From the NCBI GenBank assembly GCA_020634565.1, contig JACKBN010000025.1:1-33011 (forward strand): 33,011 bases of DNA. Direction: 5' to 3'. Under the pieces are notes generated by a model. It saw only the letters and a list, made by a program, of their open reading frames with translations, was not told the origin of the DNA and made no database searches. The DNA comes from Ardenticatenaceae bacterium. GTDB taxonomy: Bacteria; Chloroflexota; Anaerolineae; Promineifilales; Promineifilaceae. Position numbers and translations under genes: made by a program. This document shows, piece after piece, positions 7,175 through 14,626 of the stretch; positions within the stretch are counted from its first letter, which is position 1, and every line of letters starts with the position of its first letter.

Positions 7175-8077
7175 ATGCAAAACCAGGCAGCTATCGAACA
7201 AATCATCGAGGAGATCACCCGCGAGGTGCTGCTGCGGCTAAACCAGCCCCAGCCCACCAGCGATGGTTCTGGCTGCAACTGCACCGATGGCTCCTGTGTG
7301 CAGCATTGCGCCGACAAGGTGCAGCAGGTCGTGCAGGCTGGGGCCAGCCGCGTCACCTCCACCCTGGGCGTACGGCCGCAAGATAATGGCATTGCCCGCT
7401 ACATCGACCACACGCTGCTAAAGCCCGACGCGTCGCAAGACCAGATTGCCCAGTTGTGCTATGAAGCCCGCACCTACCATTTCGCTTCGGTCTGTATAAA
7501 TCCGGCTCAGGTGAAGCTGAGCGCCCAGCTGCTCAAGGATTCGGATGTGAAAGTTTGCACCGTAGTGGGGTTCCCGCTGGGAGCTACGCCCGGTACGGTA
7601 AAAGCGTTTGAGACACAGCAAGCAATCCGCGACGGCGCCACGGAGATTGACATGGTGATCAACGTCGGCGCGCTCAAATCACAGGATTATGAGACAGTCA
7701 AAGAGGATATTGCCTCAGTGGTACACGCAGCGCATGCCGGTAACGCCTTGGTAAAAGTGATCATCGAAGCGGCTCTGCTGACGGATGAAGAAAAAGTAAT
7801 CGCCTCGCACCTCTCCAAACTGGCTGGGGCCGATTTTGTGAAGACATCTACTGGTTTTGGCCCTGGCGGGGCCACGGTGGAAGATGTCGCCTTGATGCGT
7901 AAGGTTGTCGGGCCAGATATTGGCGTTAAGGCCGCCGGCGGCGTGCGCAATTTTGCCGACGCGCAGGCGATGATTGCCGCCGGGGCCACCCGACTAGGGG
8001 CCAGTGCCGGTGTAAAAATTGTGAAAGAAGCAGGTGGTGAGGTGACGGGAACGGCCGTTTCCCCCTCCGGCTATTAA
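7175..8077 (+). CDS. deoC: Deoxyribose-phosphate aldolase with encapsulation peptide and Cys-rich linker
   Basis: Class I DERA, cleaving 2-deoxyribose-5-phosphate to glyceraldehyde-3-phosphate and acetaldehyde. All catalytic landmarks are present: Lys223 in FVKTSTGFG (Schiff base), Asp159 in EIDMVIN and Lys252 in GVKAAGG. The barrel starts near residue 72 (IARYIDHTLLKPD). Ahead of it are an amphipathic helix (residues 5-22, AIEQIIEEITREVLLRL), a linker with four cysteines (C34, C36, C41, C45) and a second helix. Helix plus linker is typical of BMC-targeted enzymes. The cysteine cluster could bind metal or form disulfides; its function is unknown. The ATG at 7175 has no recognisable ribosome site, being preceded by the palindromic repeat. 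The protein should make the acetaldehyde used by the aldehyde dehydrogenase downstream. Confidence 0.95.
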   Translation: MQNQAAIEQIIEEITREVLLRLNQPQPTSDGSGCNCTDGSCVQHCADKVQQVVQAGASRVTSTLGVRPQDNGIARYIDHTLLKPDASQDQIAQLCYEARTYHFASVCINPAQVKLSAQLLKDSDVKVCTVVGFPLGATPGTVKAFETQQAIRDGATEIDMVINVGALKSQDYETVKEDIASVVHAAHAGNALVKVIIEAALLTDEEKVIASHLSKLAGADFVKTSTGFGPGGATVEDVALMRKVVGPDIGVKAAGGVRNFADAQAMIAAGATRLGASAGVKIVKEAGGEVTGTAVSPSGY

Positions 8078-8092
8078 GAAAGGTATTTGATT

Positions 8093-8362
8093 ATGGATTG
8101 TCATCATTGTCGAATTGGTAAGTTCCAACCCACAAAAATCGCTTACTACAGCCCACTGAATGAGCACCTCATGGTCATCCCCAACGTCCCTGCCTACCAG
8201 TGTGACGTTTGCGGCGTTACCGACTATGATGAGATTTTCATGCTGCGGCTGCATTACCTCATCGACAAACTGACCGGCAAAGAGCCAGACCTGGCCATGG
8301 ACGAATGGCAGCCACGCACGGAACCCACGCCCCAGTGGCAGCCCGATCGAAGGAGTCGTTAA
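8093..8362 (+). CDS. Small YgiT-type zinc-finger protein in the BMC cluster
   Basis: An 89-residue protein with CxxC near the N-terminus (CHHC, residues 3-6) and a second CDVC about 38 residues later, the pattern of YgiT/MqsA-type zinc fingers. The rest is a short helical and Pro-rich tail without a visible helix-turn-helix. The YgiT family is best known from toxin-antitoxin units, but no toxin gene is adjacent; here it sits between deoC (15 nt before) and a shell gene (1 nt after). The ATG at 8093 has AAAGG about 9 nt upstream; a TTG at 8087 is an alternative. A role in regulation or in lumen assembly is only inference. Confidence 0.75.
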   Translation: MDCHHCRIGKFQPTKIAYYSPLNEHLMVIPNVPAYQCDVCGVTDYDEIFMLRLHYLIDKLTGKEPDLAMDEWQPRTEPTPQWQPDRRSR

Positions 8363-8363
8363 T

Positions 8364-9002
8364 GTGACCGTTGAACTGCGCAGCTATGTATTTCTAGACA
8401 GTCTCCAGCTCCAACACGCCGCCTTTTTAGGCACCGTTGCCCGTGGCTTTCTCCCCCTGCCCGGCGACGCCTCACTCTGGATTGAAATTTCTCCCGGCAT
8501 TGAAATTAATCGCATTACCGATGTGGCCTTGAAGGCAGTTGAAGTAAAACCCGGTATGCAAATTGTCGAGCGGCTGTATGGCCTGCTGGAAGTGCATTCC
8601 AGCAATCAGGCAGACGTACGTGCCGCCGGAGCAGCCATCTTGGAAGCACTCGAACTCAAGGAAGAAGATCGGCTGAAGCCCCGCGTGGTTTCCAGCCAAA
8701 TTATCCGCAACATCGATCCCCACCAGGTGCAGCTGATTAACCGGATGCGCCACGGACATATGATTCTGGCCGGGCAAACGCTGTATGTCATGGAAGTGCA
8801 GCCCGCCGCTTATGCCGCCTTAGCCGCCAATGAAGCGGAAAAACGGGCCGAGCTCAATATTTTGGAAGTCACCGCATTTGGCAGCTTTGGCCGTGTCTAT
8901 TTAGGTGGCAGTGAGCGGGACATCATGGCCGGATACCAGGCAGCGATAGACGCCATTGAAGGCGTAAGCGGCCGTTCCCAAGAAACTAGAAAAAGTGAAT
9001 AA
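8364..9002 (+). CDS. BMC-T tandem-domain shell protein (double-stacked type likely)
   Basis: A 212-residue protein with two fused BMC folds, forming trimeric pseudo-hexameric shell tiles. The first half carries LDSLQLQHAAFLGTVARGF and GDASLWIEISPGIEINR, the second TAFGSFGRVYLGG. To my recollection this is the pattern of the stacked BMC-T proteins (such as Haliangium T2/T3) with a gated central pore. The start is GTG at 8364, with AAGGAG 8 nt upstream and 1 nt after the previous stop, so the two genes are probably translationally coupled. As a gated tile it would admit large substrates or cofactors. Shell assignment is firm; pore behaviour is from family knowledge. Confidence 0.93.
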   Translation: MTVELRSYVFLDSLQLQHAAFLGTVARGFLPLPGDASLWIEISPGIEINRITDVALKAVEVKPGMQIVERLYGLLEVHSSNQADVRAAGAAILEALELKEEDRLKPRVVSSQIIRNIDPHQVQLINRMRHGHMILAGQTLYVMEVQPAAYAALAANEAEKRAELNILEVTAFGSFGRVYLGGSERDIMAGYQAAIDAIEGVSGRSQETRKSE

Positions 9003-9013
9003 CATTGGTTACG

Positions 9014-9037
9014 AGTGACCGGTCAATTACCGTCACT
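9014..9037. repeat. Hairpin in the BMC-T/BMC-H spacer
   Basis: AGTGACCGGT (9014-9023) pairs with ACCGTCACT (9029-9037) with one bulged C and a 5-nt loop. There is no T-tract, so an mRNA processing or stability element is more likely than a terminator. The start of the major shell gene follows at 9077. Confidence 0.55.
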
Positions 9038-9076
9038 GACAACTAGCCACTACCCACTAGCAACAGGAGAATAAGC

Positions 9077-9367
9077 ATGACAGAAGCATTAGGAATGATC
9101 GAATGTCGTAGTTTTGCCGCCATGGTGGAAGCCTCGGATGCGATGGTGAAGGCCGCCCGCGTGGAGCTGGTTGGCTATGAGAAAACCGGCGGCGGCCACG
9201 TCACGGCCATTGTGCGTGGTGATGTGGCGGCCGTGAAAGCGGCCGTTGAAGCCGGTGCACGTGGCGCTGAGAAGGTTGGCGAGGTCGTCTCCGTCCACGT
9301 TATTCCACGGCCCCATGCAAATGTGGATTCTGTGCTGCCGCTTGGCCGTCAGGATGCCAGTGAATAA
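9077..9367 (+). CDS. BMC-H hexameric shell protein
   Basis: A 96-residue single BMC domain, the main hexameric shell tile. Typical features are EALGMIECRSFAAMVEASDAM at the start, a KAARVELVGYEKTGGGHVTAIVRGDVAAVKAAV core and the C-terminal VVSVHVIPRPH strand. The pore loop is KTGGGHV. The length is normal for the family. The ribosome site is strong (AGGAG, 8 nt from ATG), consistent with the highest demand among the shell proteins. It is the only BMC-H gene in the cluster, so facets must be built from this tile plus the two BMC-T proteins. Confidence 0.97.
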   Translation: MTEALGMIECRSFAAMVEASDAMVKAARVELVGYEKTGGGHVTAIVRGDVAAVKAAVEAGARGAEKVGEVVSVHVIPRPHANVDSVLPLGRQDASE

Positions 9368-9458
9368 TGGTAATCGGTAATCGGTTATCCGTAATCGGTA
9401 AAATTACCGATTACTGTTCACGGATCACCGATTACCGTTCACCGATTACGGATCACAA
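9368..9458. repeat. GTAATCGG tandem/palindromic spacer repeat
   Basis: The 92-nt spacer is almost wholly made of GGTAATCGG-type units in both orientations. The best pair is an 11-bp perfect inverted repeat, 9391-9401 with 9404-9414; further CCGATTAC units follow. The frame stays open through it, so a longer N-terminus for the next gene is formally possible but looks like repeat translation. The same unit recurs at 14627-14660. Confidence 0.8.
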
Positions 9459-9459
9459 A

Positions 9460-9747
9460 ATGTTCCTAGGCAAAGTTGTTGGCACGTTGGTGTCTACGCA
9501 AAAAGAATCGTCGCTGGACGGGCTTAAGTTCCTGGTAGTACGGCGGCTAACGGCCGAAAACGAAGAAGAATCTGGCTACGTGATCGCTGCCGATGCCGTG
9601 GGTGCAGGTCTGGATGAAGTGGTGATGGTCGCCACTGGCAGTTCTGCTCGCCAAACCAAGTTCACGGATAAACGGCCGTGTGACGCCGTCATTATGGCCA
9701 TTGTGGACAGTTGGGAAGTCGGCGGCGAAGAAAAGTACCGGAAATGA
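9460..9747 (+). CDS. BMC-P pentameric vertex protein (EutN/CcmL family)
   Basis: A 95-residue protein beginning MFLGKVVGTLVSTQKESSL, the usual opening of EutN/CcmL pentamers, followed by GLKFLVV, a YVIAADAVGAGLDEVVMVATGSSAR core and the DAVIMAIVD strand. These pentamers cap the twelve vertices of the shell. ATG 9460 was chosen because it matches the family N-terminus; an in-frame ATG at 9367 would add about 31 repeat-encoded residues. The ribosome site is weak and lies in the repeat. A second BMC-P is at 14727. Confidence 0.94.
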   Translation: MFLGKVVGTLVSTQKESSLDGLKFLVVRRLTAENEEESGYVIAADAVGAGLDEVVMVATGSSARQTKFTDKRPCDAVIMAIVDSWEVGGEEKYRK

Positions 9748-9752
9748 AAATG

Positions 9753-9773
9753 GGACACTGAAAATCAGTGTCC
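9753..9773. repeat. Perfect 9-bp hairpin between the BMC-P and nucleotidyltransferase genes
   Basis: GGACACTGA-AAA-TCAGTGTCC, a perfect stem with a three-A loop, lies 6 nt after one stop codon and 10 nt before the next ATG. There is no T-tract. It may be an mRNA processing or stabilising hairpin, or dampen translation of the next gene. Confidence 0.65.
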
Positions 9774-9783
9774 TCATAAATCC

Positions 9784-10665
9784 ATGACACCTGCTACCCA
9801 GGAAAAGCGTGCCCAGTTTTTAGCGTTTATGGAGAGGGTGCTGCTGCCAGAAACGGCCGTACAGGCCATCATCGGCATCGGCAGCATCGCCACGGGTCGT
9901 ATGCGCCCAGACTCAGACATCGACATCATTCTCTTCCTCGATCCCTATGACCTGTACATCGTGCCAGCCGAAGCCTATTGGCGGGCCGCAGACGATAGTT
10001 TTCACAGCATCTTCAGCGAAGATGAAGCCGTTCAGCAAGATCTCCAGCTTGATTTTATGCGATACGACTGGCGGCAGTGGTGCGATCCCGATTTTGCCTG
10101 GCCCGAAGAGCGGCTGAGCGAACTGGCCAGCGGCTGGATTGTCTACGATCGGCACGGCGAGGTGACGCGCCAAATTCAGCAGCGCAGCACCTACCCAGAC
10201 GATTTGCGGCAAGCCAGGCTGGATGAAGCCATTACCTGGCTGGACCAGCACCTGGGCTGGGGCTCACCCCAAACCAATTGGGAGGCGCTGGGCCCAGCTA
10301 TTGCCCACGACCGGCTGAATGCAGCGTATCACTATCTGGTAGATGGCTTGTTTGCCTACAACGGCCGTTGGCGCATCTGGCGCAACCGGCAAATGAGCGG
10401 CCTGCTGCAACTACCCTGGCTGCCCGCTGGCCTGGCCGACGACATTTTGCAGGTGGCCAACGCCCCCAGCCTCGATTACACAGGCTATATGGCAAGGGTT
10501 GAAAAGCTAACAACCTATTTTGAAGCACTCCAGCAGCAGCTCATCGCCGACGGCGACTACTCAGAACCGTTAGATGAAGCATTCATCCGCAGCCACGAAG
10601 AACCAGGCAGAGCCTGGAACATGGCGGCGTGGAACGCAAAACGGCGCGGGAGATCAGGTAATTGA
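9784..10665 (+). CDS. Pol-beta-type nucleotidyltransferase within the BMC cluster
   Basis: A 293-residue protein whose N-terminal third has the minimal nucleotidyltransferase signature: GIGSIATGRMRPDSDIDI (Gly-Ser 33-34, metal-binding Asp45 and Asp47), with Asp90 in DLQLDFM as the likely third carboxylate. The C-terminal part is helical, similar in layout to aminoglycoside-nucleotidyltransferase-like enzymes, with no recognised second domain. It would transfer NMP to a small molecule or protein; the target is unknown. No encapsulation-like helix is obvious. It starts 36 nt after the pentamer gene and has no clear ribosome site. Its place between a shell gene and the aldehyde dehydrogenase suggests a function tied to the compartment, but chance insertion is possible. 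Confidence 0.82.
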   Translation: MTPATQEKRAQFLAFMERVLLPETAVQAIIGIGSIATGRMRPDSDIDIILFLDPYDLYIVPAEAYWRAADDSFHSIFSEDEAVQQDLQLDFMRYDWRQWCDPDFAWPEERLSELASGWIVYDRHGEVTRQIQQRSTYPDDLRQARLDEAITWLDQHLGWGSPQTNWEALGPAIAHDRLNAAYHYLVDGLFAYNGRWRIWRNRQMSGLLQLPWLPAGLADDILQVANAPSLDYTGYMARVEKLTTYFEALQQQLIADGDYSEPLDEAFIRSHEEPGRAWNMAAWNAKRRGRSGN

Positions 10666-10714
10666 GTAATTGGTAATTAAGCAATTTTGAGCCAATTACC
10701 CAATTACTCAATTA
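10659..10714. repeat. Long palindromic AATTGGGTAATT-type repeat overlapping a stop codon
   Basis: Arms of about 20 bp: 10659-10678 pairs with 10694-10714 with a single bulged base and a 15-nt loop. It covers the stop codon of the nucleotidyltransferase gene (10663-10665). It belongs to the same family as 7118-7151. Confidence 0.85.
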
Positions 10715-10735
10715 TCCAATTACAGGATTTTCACG

Positions 10736-12196
10736 ATGGACGAACGCGACATTCAGGCAATTATTGAGCGGGTAAACCGGGAAGTGGGCGGGACGATGCC
10801 GGTGACGAGAGAAACGGCCGTTTCCCGCCGCCATCAGCAAACAACGCCAGAACCTACCCCGGCTGGTGGCGAGAGCGGCGTGTTCGCTACGCTGGATGAA
10901 GCCGTGGCCGCAGCAGGCACCGCCTTTCGCCAACTGAACAAGCTGCCGTTAGAGATTCGCAAGCATATGGTGGCCCACATGCGCCAGGCCGGGCGCGAAT
11001 ACGCCCAGGTGCTGGCCGAGATGGCCCACAGCGAATCCGGCATGGGGCGCGTGGCAGACAAAACGCTCAAAAACATCCTCAACGCCGACAAGGCATTGGG
11101 CACCGAAGATTTGGAACCAACCGCCTGGAGCGGCGACGGGGGCCTCACCATCACCGAATGGGCGCCGTACGGCATCATCGGGGCGCTAACGCCCAGCACC
11201 AACCCCACCAGCACCGTCATTTGCAATGCCATCAGCATGGTGGCAGCGGGGAATGCCGTGACGTTCAACGCCCATCCCAGCACGCAAAACGCCTCCAACT
11301 TCACCGTTCAGATTTTGAACCAGGCGATTCAGAAGGCGGGCGGACCAGCGAATTTGCTAACGGCCGTTGCCCACCCCACCATTGAAAGCGCCACGGCTCT
11401 GATGCAGCATAAAGATATCCGCCTGCTCACCGTGACAGGCGGGGCCGCCGTGGTGCGCGCCGCCATGCGCAGCGGCAAGCGCGCCGTCTGCGCCGGGCCG
11501 GGTAATCCGCCAGTCGTTGTGGATGAAACGGCCGATCTTGCCCAAGCTGGCCGCGACATCGTCATTGGGGGCTCGTTTGATAACAATATTGTCTGCACCA
11601 CAGAGAAAGAAACGATTGCTGTAGATAGCATTGTAGACGAGCTGATTCAGGTGATGACGCATCATGGCGCAGTGAAGCTAAACAGCTGGCAGTTCAACCG
11701 GCTGTGGCAAGCGGTCACCGTTAAAGATCGCGGACCGCGCAAATATGCGGACATGAACAAAGCTTTTATCGGTAAAAACGCCAGCGTGCTGCTGGCCGAA
11801 ATTGGCATCTCCGCCGGGCCAGAAGTGCGCCAGATTGTGGCCGAAGTGCCGGAAGATCATCCCGCCGTCTGGTCCGAACAGATGATGCCCATCATGCCGG
11901 TGGTGCGCGTGGCCAATGCGGATGCGGCTATTGATTTAGCGGTAGAGGCCGAGCATGGGTTCAGGCATACGGCCGTTATGCACTCCAAAAATTTAGACAA
12001 CCTCAGCCGTATGGCCCGCGAGATGAATTGTAGTATTTTTGTGAAGAATGGACCTTGTTTGGCCGGATTAGGCTATGGCGGCGAAGGGTTCTGTTCCTTT
12101 ACCATTGCCAGTCCAACAGGTGAGGGTTTAACCGGACCACGCAGTTTTAGCCGCTTGCGCCGCTGCACGTTAGTAGATTCCTTTAGAATTGTATAG
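10736..12196 (+). CDS. CoA-acylating aldehyde dehydrogenase with encapsulation peptide (PduP/EutE-like)
   Basis: A 486-residue enzyme of the PduP/EutE group that oxidises an aldehyde with NAD+ and CoA to acyl-CoA. The nucleophile is Cys287 in FDNNIVCTTEKE; the PSTNPTST motif (153-160) and the LTVTGG glycine motif (231-236) fit the family. Residues 2-18 form an amphipathic helix (DERDIQAIIERVNREVG) followed by a Thr/Pro-rich linker to about 47, the typical encapsulation peptide layout. An AGGA lies 9 nt before the ATG. Together with DeoC it would turn acetaldehyde into acetyl-CoA inside the shell. No partner that regenerates NAD+ or free CoA is seen nearby. Confidence 0.95.
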   Translation: MDERDIQAIIERVNREVGGTMPVTRETAVSRRHQQTTPEPTPAGGESGVFATLDEAVAAAGTAFRQLNKLPLEIRKHMVAHMRQAGREYAQVLAEMAHSESGMGRVADKTLKNILNADKALGTEDLEPTAWSGDGGLTITEWAPYGIIGALTPSTNPTSTVICNAISMVAAGNAVTFNAHPSTQNASNFTVQILNQAIQKAGGPANLLTAVAHPTIESATALMQHKDIRLLTVTGGAAVVRAAMRSGKRAVCAGPGNPPVVVDETADLAQAGRDIVIGGSFDNNIVCTTEKETIAVDSIVDELIQVMTHHGAVKLNSWQFNRLWQAVTVKDRGPRKYADMNKAFIGKNASVLLAEIGISAGPEVRQIVAEVPEDHPAVWSEQMMPIMPVVRVANADAAIDLAVEAEHGFRHTAVMHSKNLDNLSRMAREMNCSIFVKNGPCLAGLGYGGEGFCSFTIASPTGEGLTGPRSFSRLRRCTLVDSFRIV

Positions 12197-12267
12197 TAAA
12201 GTAAAGGGCACAGAGCAGTATTCCTTAATTTTTAATTCATCGTAATCTTAAAGAGAGTAGTGAAGCA

Positions 12268-12804
12268 ATGTCTACAGCATTTGGCAAACGGAATATTATA
12301 AATTTAGATTTGTTTACCGATGCCTATCGCGTAACAGGGCGGGCCTCCGTAGGAATAGGTGGCATTCATGCCGAATTGGGCAACCCCAACTCAAAATATT
12401 TAGAGCTGCAAGATGCCTATATTTCTCGCATTCACACGCCCGGTGACATTGTGGCGAATTACCAGGTGGCGGCCTTCCGCAAGGACAATATCAATTTTAT
12501 TGTGCTACAAGATAGACGGGAAGGCATTCCGGTGGGCACACAACACGGCCGTTCCATCTTCACACGCGGTCGCAGCATCCCCATCTTCCTCACCGTGCCC
12601 TCCTTTGAAATTGCAGGAGAGGCCATGCATGAAGGCAAATTCTCTGCCCGGGAGATTTTGGTACAATCTATGGGCAGTTTTCAACTCGTATTTTCTGCGA
12701 AAGCATCGGCATCCTTGTATCCAGATATCTCCTACAGCGGCGATTTAATTCTGGTTCACAAGGATCGTATTGGTATCTTTTGCCTGGACAATAACAAAAA
12801 GTAA
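12268..12804 (+). CDS. Uncharacterised 178-residue protein in the BMC cluster
   Basis: I do not recognise a named family. The sequence is rich in beta-strand-like segments (for example IINLDLFTDAYRVTGRASV, NFIVLQDRREG, SIPIFLTVPSFEIAGEAMHEG) and has no signal peptide, membrane helix, cysteine cluster or encapsulation-type helix, so it is probably cytoplasmic. It seems composed of two halves of similar length, each with alternating strands. A purine-rich AAAGAGAG about 12 nt upstream may serve as ribosome site. It lies 71 nt after the aldehyde dehydrogenase and 17 nt before the receiver-ParA fusion, so a partner role to that protein is possible. Confidence 0.7.
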   Translation: MSTAFGKRNIINLDLFTDAYRVTGRASVGIGGIHAELGNPNSKYLELQDAYISRIHTPGDIVANYQVAAFRKDNINFIVLQDRREGIPVGTQHGRSIFTRGRSIPIFLTVPSFEIAGEAMHEGKFSAREILVQSMGSFQLVFSAKASASLYPDISYSGDLILVHKDRIGIFCLDNNKK

Positions 12805-12821
12805 CGGAAGGAGACGGCGCT

Positions 12822-13949
12822 GTGGCCCGAATCTTTGTAATCGACGACGACGAACAATTACTACGCATGGTTGGCCTCATGCTGGAACGTGGTGGCCACA
12901 ACATTACCCTGATCAATAACCCGCTGGATGGTTTGGAGCAAATCAAAGCGGATAAGCCTGACCTGCTCGTGCTAGACGTGATGATGCCCAACATGAGCGG
13001 CCATGATTTGGCGCGAGAAATTCGGGCCGACGCCAATATTGAAGAACTGCCCATTTTGGTGCTCACCGCCCGTTCGCAAGAAGTAGACCGCACCACCGCC
13101 CTCAAAAGTGGCGCAGATGATTACCTGAGCAAGCCAGTCACCTCGCAAGAGCTGATGGAACGCGTGGACAATCTGCTGGCCAAAAAGGGCGGCCAAACCA
13201 GCCCAGAAACAGGGATCATCATTACTGCGTTTGGACTGCGCGGCGGTGTGGGACAAACTACATTGGCGGTGAATCTGGCGGCAGCCTTGCGCCGGGCCAG
13301 CCAGCAAGAAGTTTGTCTGGTCGATCTTTCACCTTCAGGCGGGCAAGCGGTGATGCACATGCGTCTGCAAGCCCGCTCATCCTGGCTCGATTTGCCCGCC
13401 GAGAACGAACTGGATTGGGCCGTGCTCAAGAATCGCCTCATCATTCACCCCTCCGGGCTGCGGGTGCTGGCCGCGCCGGCCAAACCACAAGACCCATCAT
13501 CTATTTCCGGCGATCGGGTGCATCATATTCTTAATTTGTTGAAGCATCATGTGGCTTTTACAGTGGTGGATGCGCCGCATGTCTATTCGCCCGCCTTTTT
13601 ACAGGCAGTCACGATGGCGGACATGGGCCTACACATCATCACGCCCGAGGTTGTTTCGGTGCAAACGGCCGTTCAGCTCAACCGTCTACTCAATAAGGCT
13701 GGCATCCAAGTGAAGCGCAAATCACACATCCTGAACCAGCACACACCCGAAGCTCAGCTGCCGCAAACGGCCGTTGAGCGCGGCCTCAACAACAAGGTTG
13801 CCTTCCAGATCGGCTACGACACCAATCAGGCACGAGCCATCGCCCAGGGCGTGCCGCTTACCCTCACCTCGGCTAAATCTGGCCTGCCCAACGTGGTGCG
13901 CCGCATGTCAGAAGCGATCTGGCAGCGGGTTTCAACCAAGAGTTTGTAG
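12822..13949 (+). CDS. Response-regulator receiver fused to ParA/MinD-like (CpaE-type) ATPase domain
   Basis: Residues 1-122 are a complete receiver domain: acidic pair D8-D10, phospho-acceptor Asp52 in LLVLDVMMP, Thr82 and Lys104 in LSKP. Residues 130-375 are a ParA/MinD/CpaE-type domain. Its deviant Walker A reads LRGGVGQTT, where KGGVGKTT is expected: both lysines are replaced (Arg140 and Gln145), so ATP hydrolysis is doubtful. A VVDAPH segment marks Walker B. The start is GTG 12822 with AAGGAG 9 nt upstream. CpaE-like proteins help place pili or polar complexes, and McdA (same superfamily) distributes carboxysomes. A BMC-positioning or localisation role under phospho-control is inferred from its place between BMC genes. 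Confidence 0.88.
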   Translation: MARIFVIDDDEQLLRMVGLMLERGGHNITLINNPLDGLEQIKADKPDLLVLDVMMPNMSGHDLAREIRADANIEELPILVLTARSQEVDRTTALKSGADDYLSKPVTSQELMERVDNLLAKKGGQTSPETGIIITAFGLRGGVGQTTLAVNLAAALRRASQQEVCLVDLSPSGGQAVMHMRLQARSSWLDLPAENELDWAVLKNRLIIHPSGLRVLAAPAKPQDPSSISGDRVHHILNLLKHHVAFTVVDAPHVYSPAFLQAVTMADMGLHIITPEVVSVQTAVQLNRLLNKAGIQVKRKSHILNQHTPEAQLPQTAVERGLNNKVAFQIGYDTNQARAIAQGVPLTLTSAKSGLPNVVRRMSEAIWQRVSTKSL

Positions 13950-13969
13950 TAAACCGTCATCAAATTTTC

Positions 13970-14003
13970 AACTGTTCAACATCGATCTGACAGTTGAACA
14001 GTT
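13970..14003. repeat. 11-bp perfect inverted repeat upstream of the second BMC-T
   Basis: AACTGTTCAAC (13970-13980) and its exact complement (13993-14003) with a 12-nt spacer lie 35 nt before the ATG of the second BMC-T gene. There is no T-tract. It may be an operator, an RNA hairpin, or another member of the spacer palindromes of this cluster. Confidence 0.65.
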
Positions 14004-14038
14004 ATTCACCTGAAAATCTATCCACCTAATTAACTTTT

Positions 14039-14626
14039 ATGGATTTTCCTGCCCTTGCGCTTTTGGAATTTAACAGCATCGCTGCTGGTATTGAAGCAGG
14101 GGATGCGATGGTGAAGCGTGCGCCCGTGAGCAAAATCCAAGCGGGAACAGTGCAGCCGGGGCATTACCTGGTGCTTGTGGCCGGGAATGTGGCCTCGGTG
14201 GAAGAGGCTTTTGCGGCGGGCAAGGAAGTGGGGCAAACGGCCGTTCGCGACACGCTTTTTCTGCCCAATGTGCATCCCGACGTGATTACGGCGCTGGGCG
14301 GGCAGCGGCAAATGGCCCAGGAAGATGCGCTCGGCATTATCGAAACCATTACCGTAGCCAGCGCCATTTTGGCGGCCGATGCCGGGGTGAAAGGGGCCGA
14401 AGTCTCGCTGCTTCAGCTGCGCCTGGCTGATGGGCTGGGCGGCAAAGGGTTGGTTTATTTTCATGGGCTGCTGGCAGATGTGGAAACGGCCGTTGACCTC
14501 AGTGCCAGGCTGGCTCAAAATCAGCTCGTCCGGCAAATGGTCATCCCCCAGCTTCATACAGAAATGTGGGAAAATGTGAATGGTTACGGCCGTTTTGGTC
14601 AACATTTTGGCTGGGAATCAATGTAA
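14039..14626 (+). CDS. BMC-T tandem-domain shell protein (single-layer type likely)
   Basis: A 195-residue protein with two BMC domains: LALLEFNSIAAGIEAGDAMVKRAPV opens the first, LGIIETITVASAILAADAGVKGAEV the second. This order resembles the single-layer BMC-T1 shell trimer of Haliangium-type shells rather than the stacked form encoded at 8364. Pseudohexamers of this kind may carry metal or larger pores; no Cys is visible at a pore position. The ATG at 14039 lacks a recognisable ribosome site (AT-rich leader). It starts 89 nt after the receiver-ParA gene and looks like the same transcription unit. Confidence 0.93.
   Translation: MDFPALALLEFNSIAAGIEAGDAMVKRAPVSKIQAGTVQPGHYLVLVAGNVASVEEAFAAGKEVGQTAVRDTLFLPNVHPDVITALGGQRQMAQEDALGIIETITVASAILAADAGVKGAEVSLLQLRLADGLGGKGLVYFHGLLADVETAVDLSARLAQNQLVRQMVIPQLHTEMWENVNGYGRFGQHFGWESM

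Noticed and set aside
8093..8362. Toxin-antitoxin pair
   Set aside because: The zinc-finger gene has no adjacent toxin candidate; both neighbours are BMC genes.
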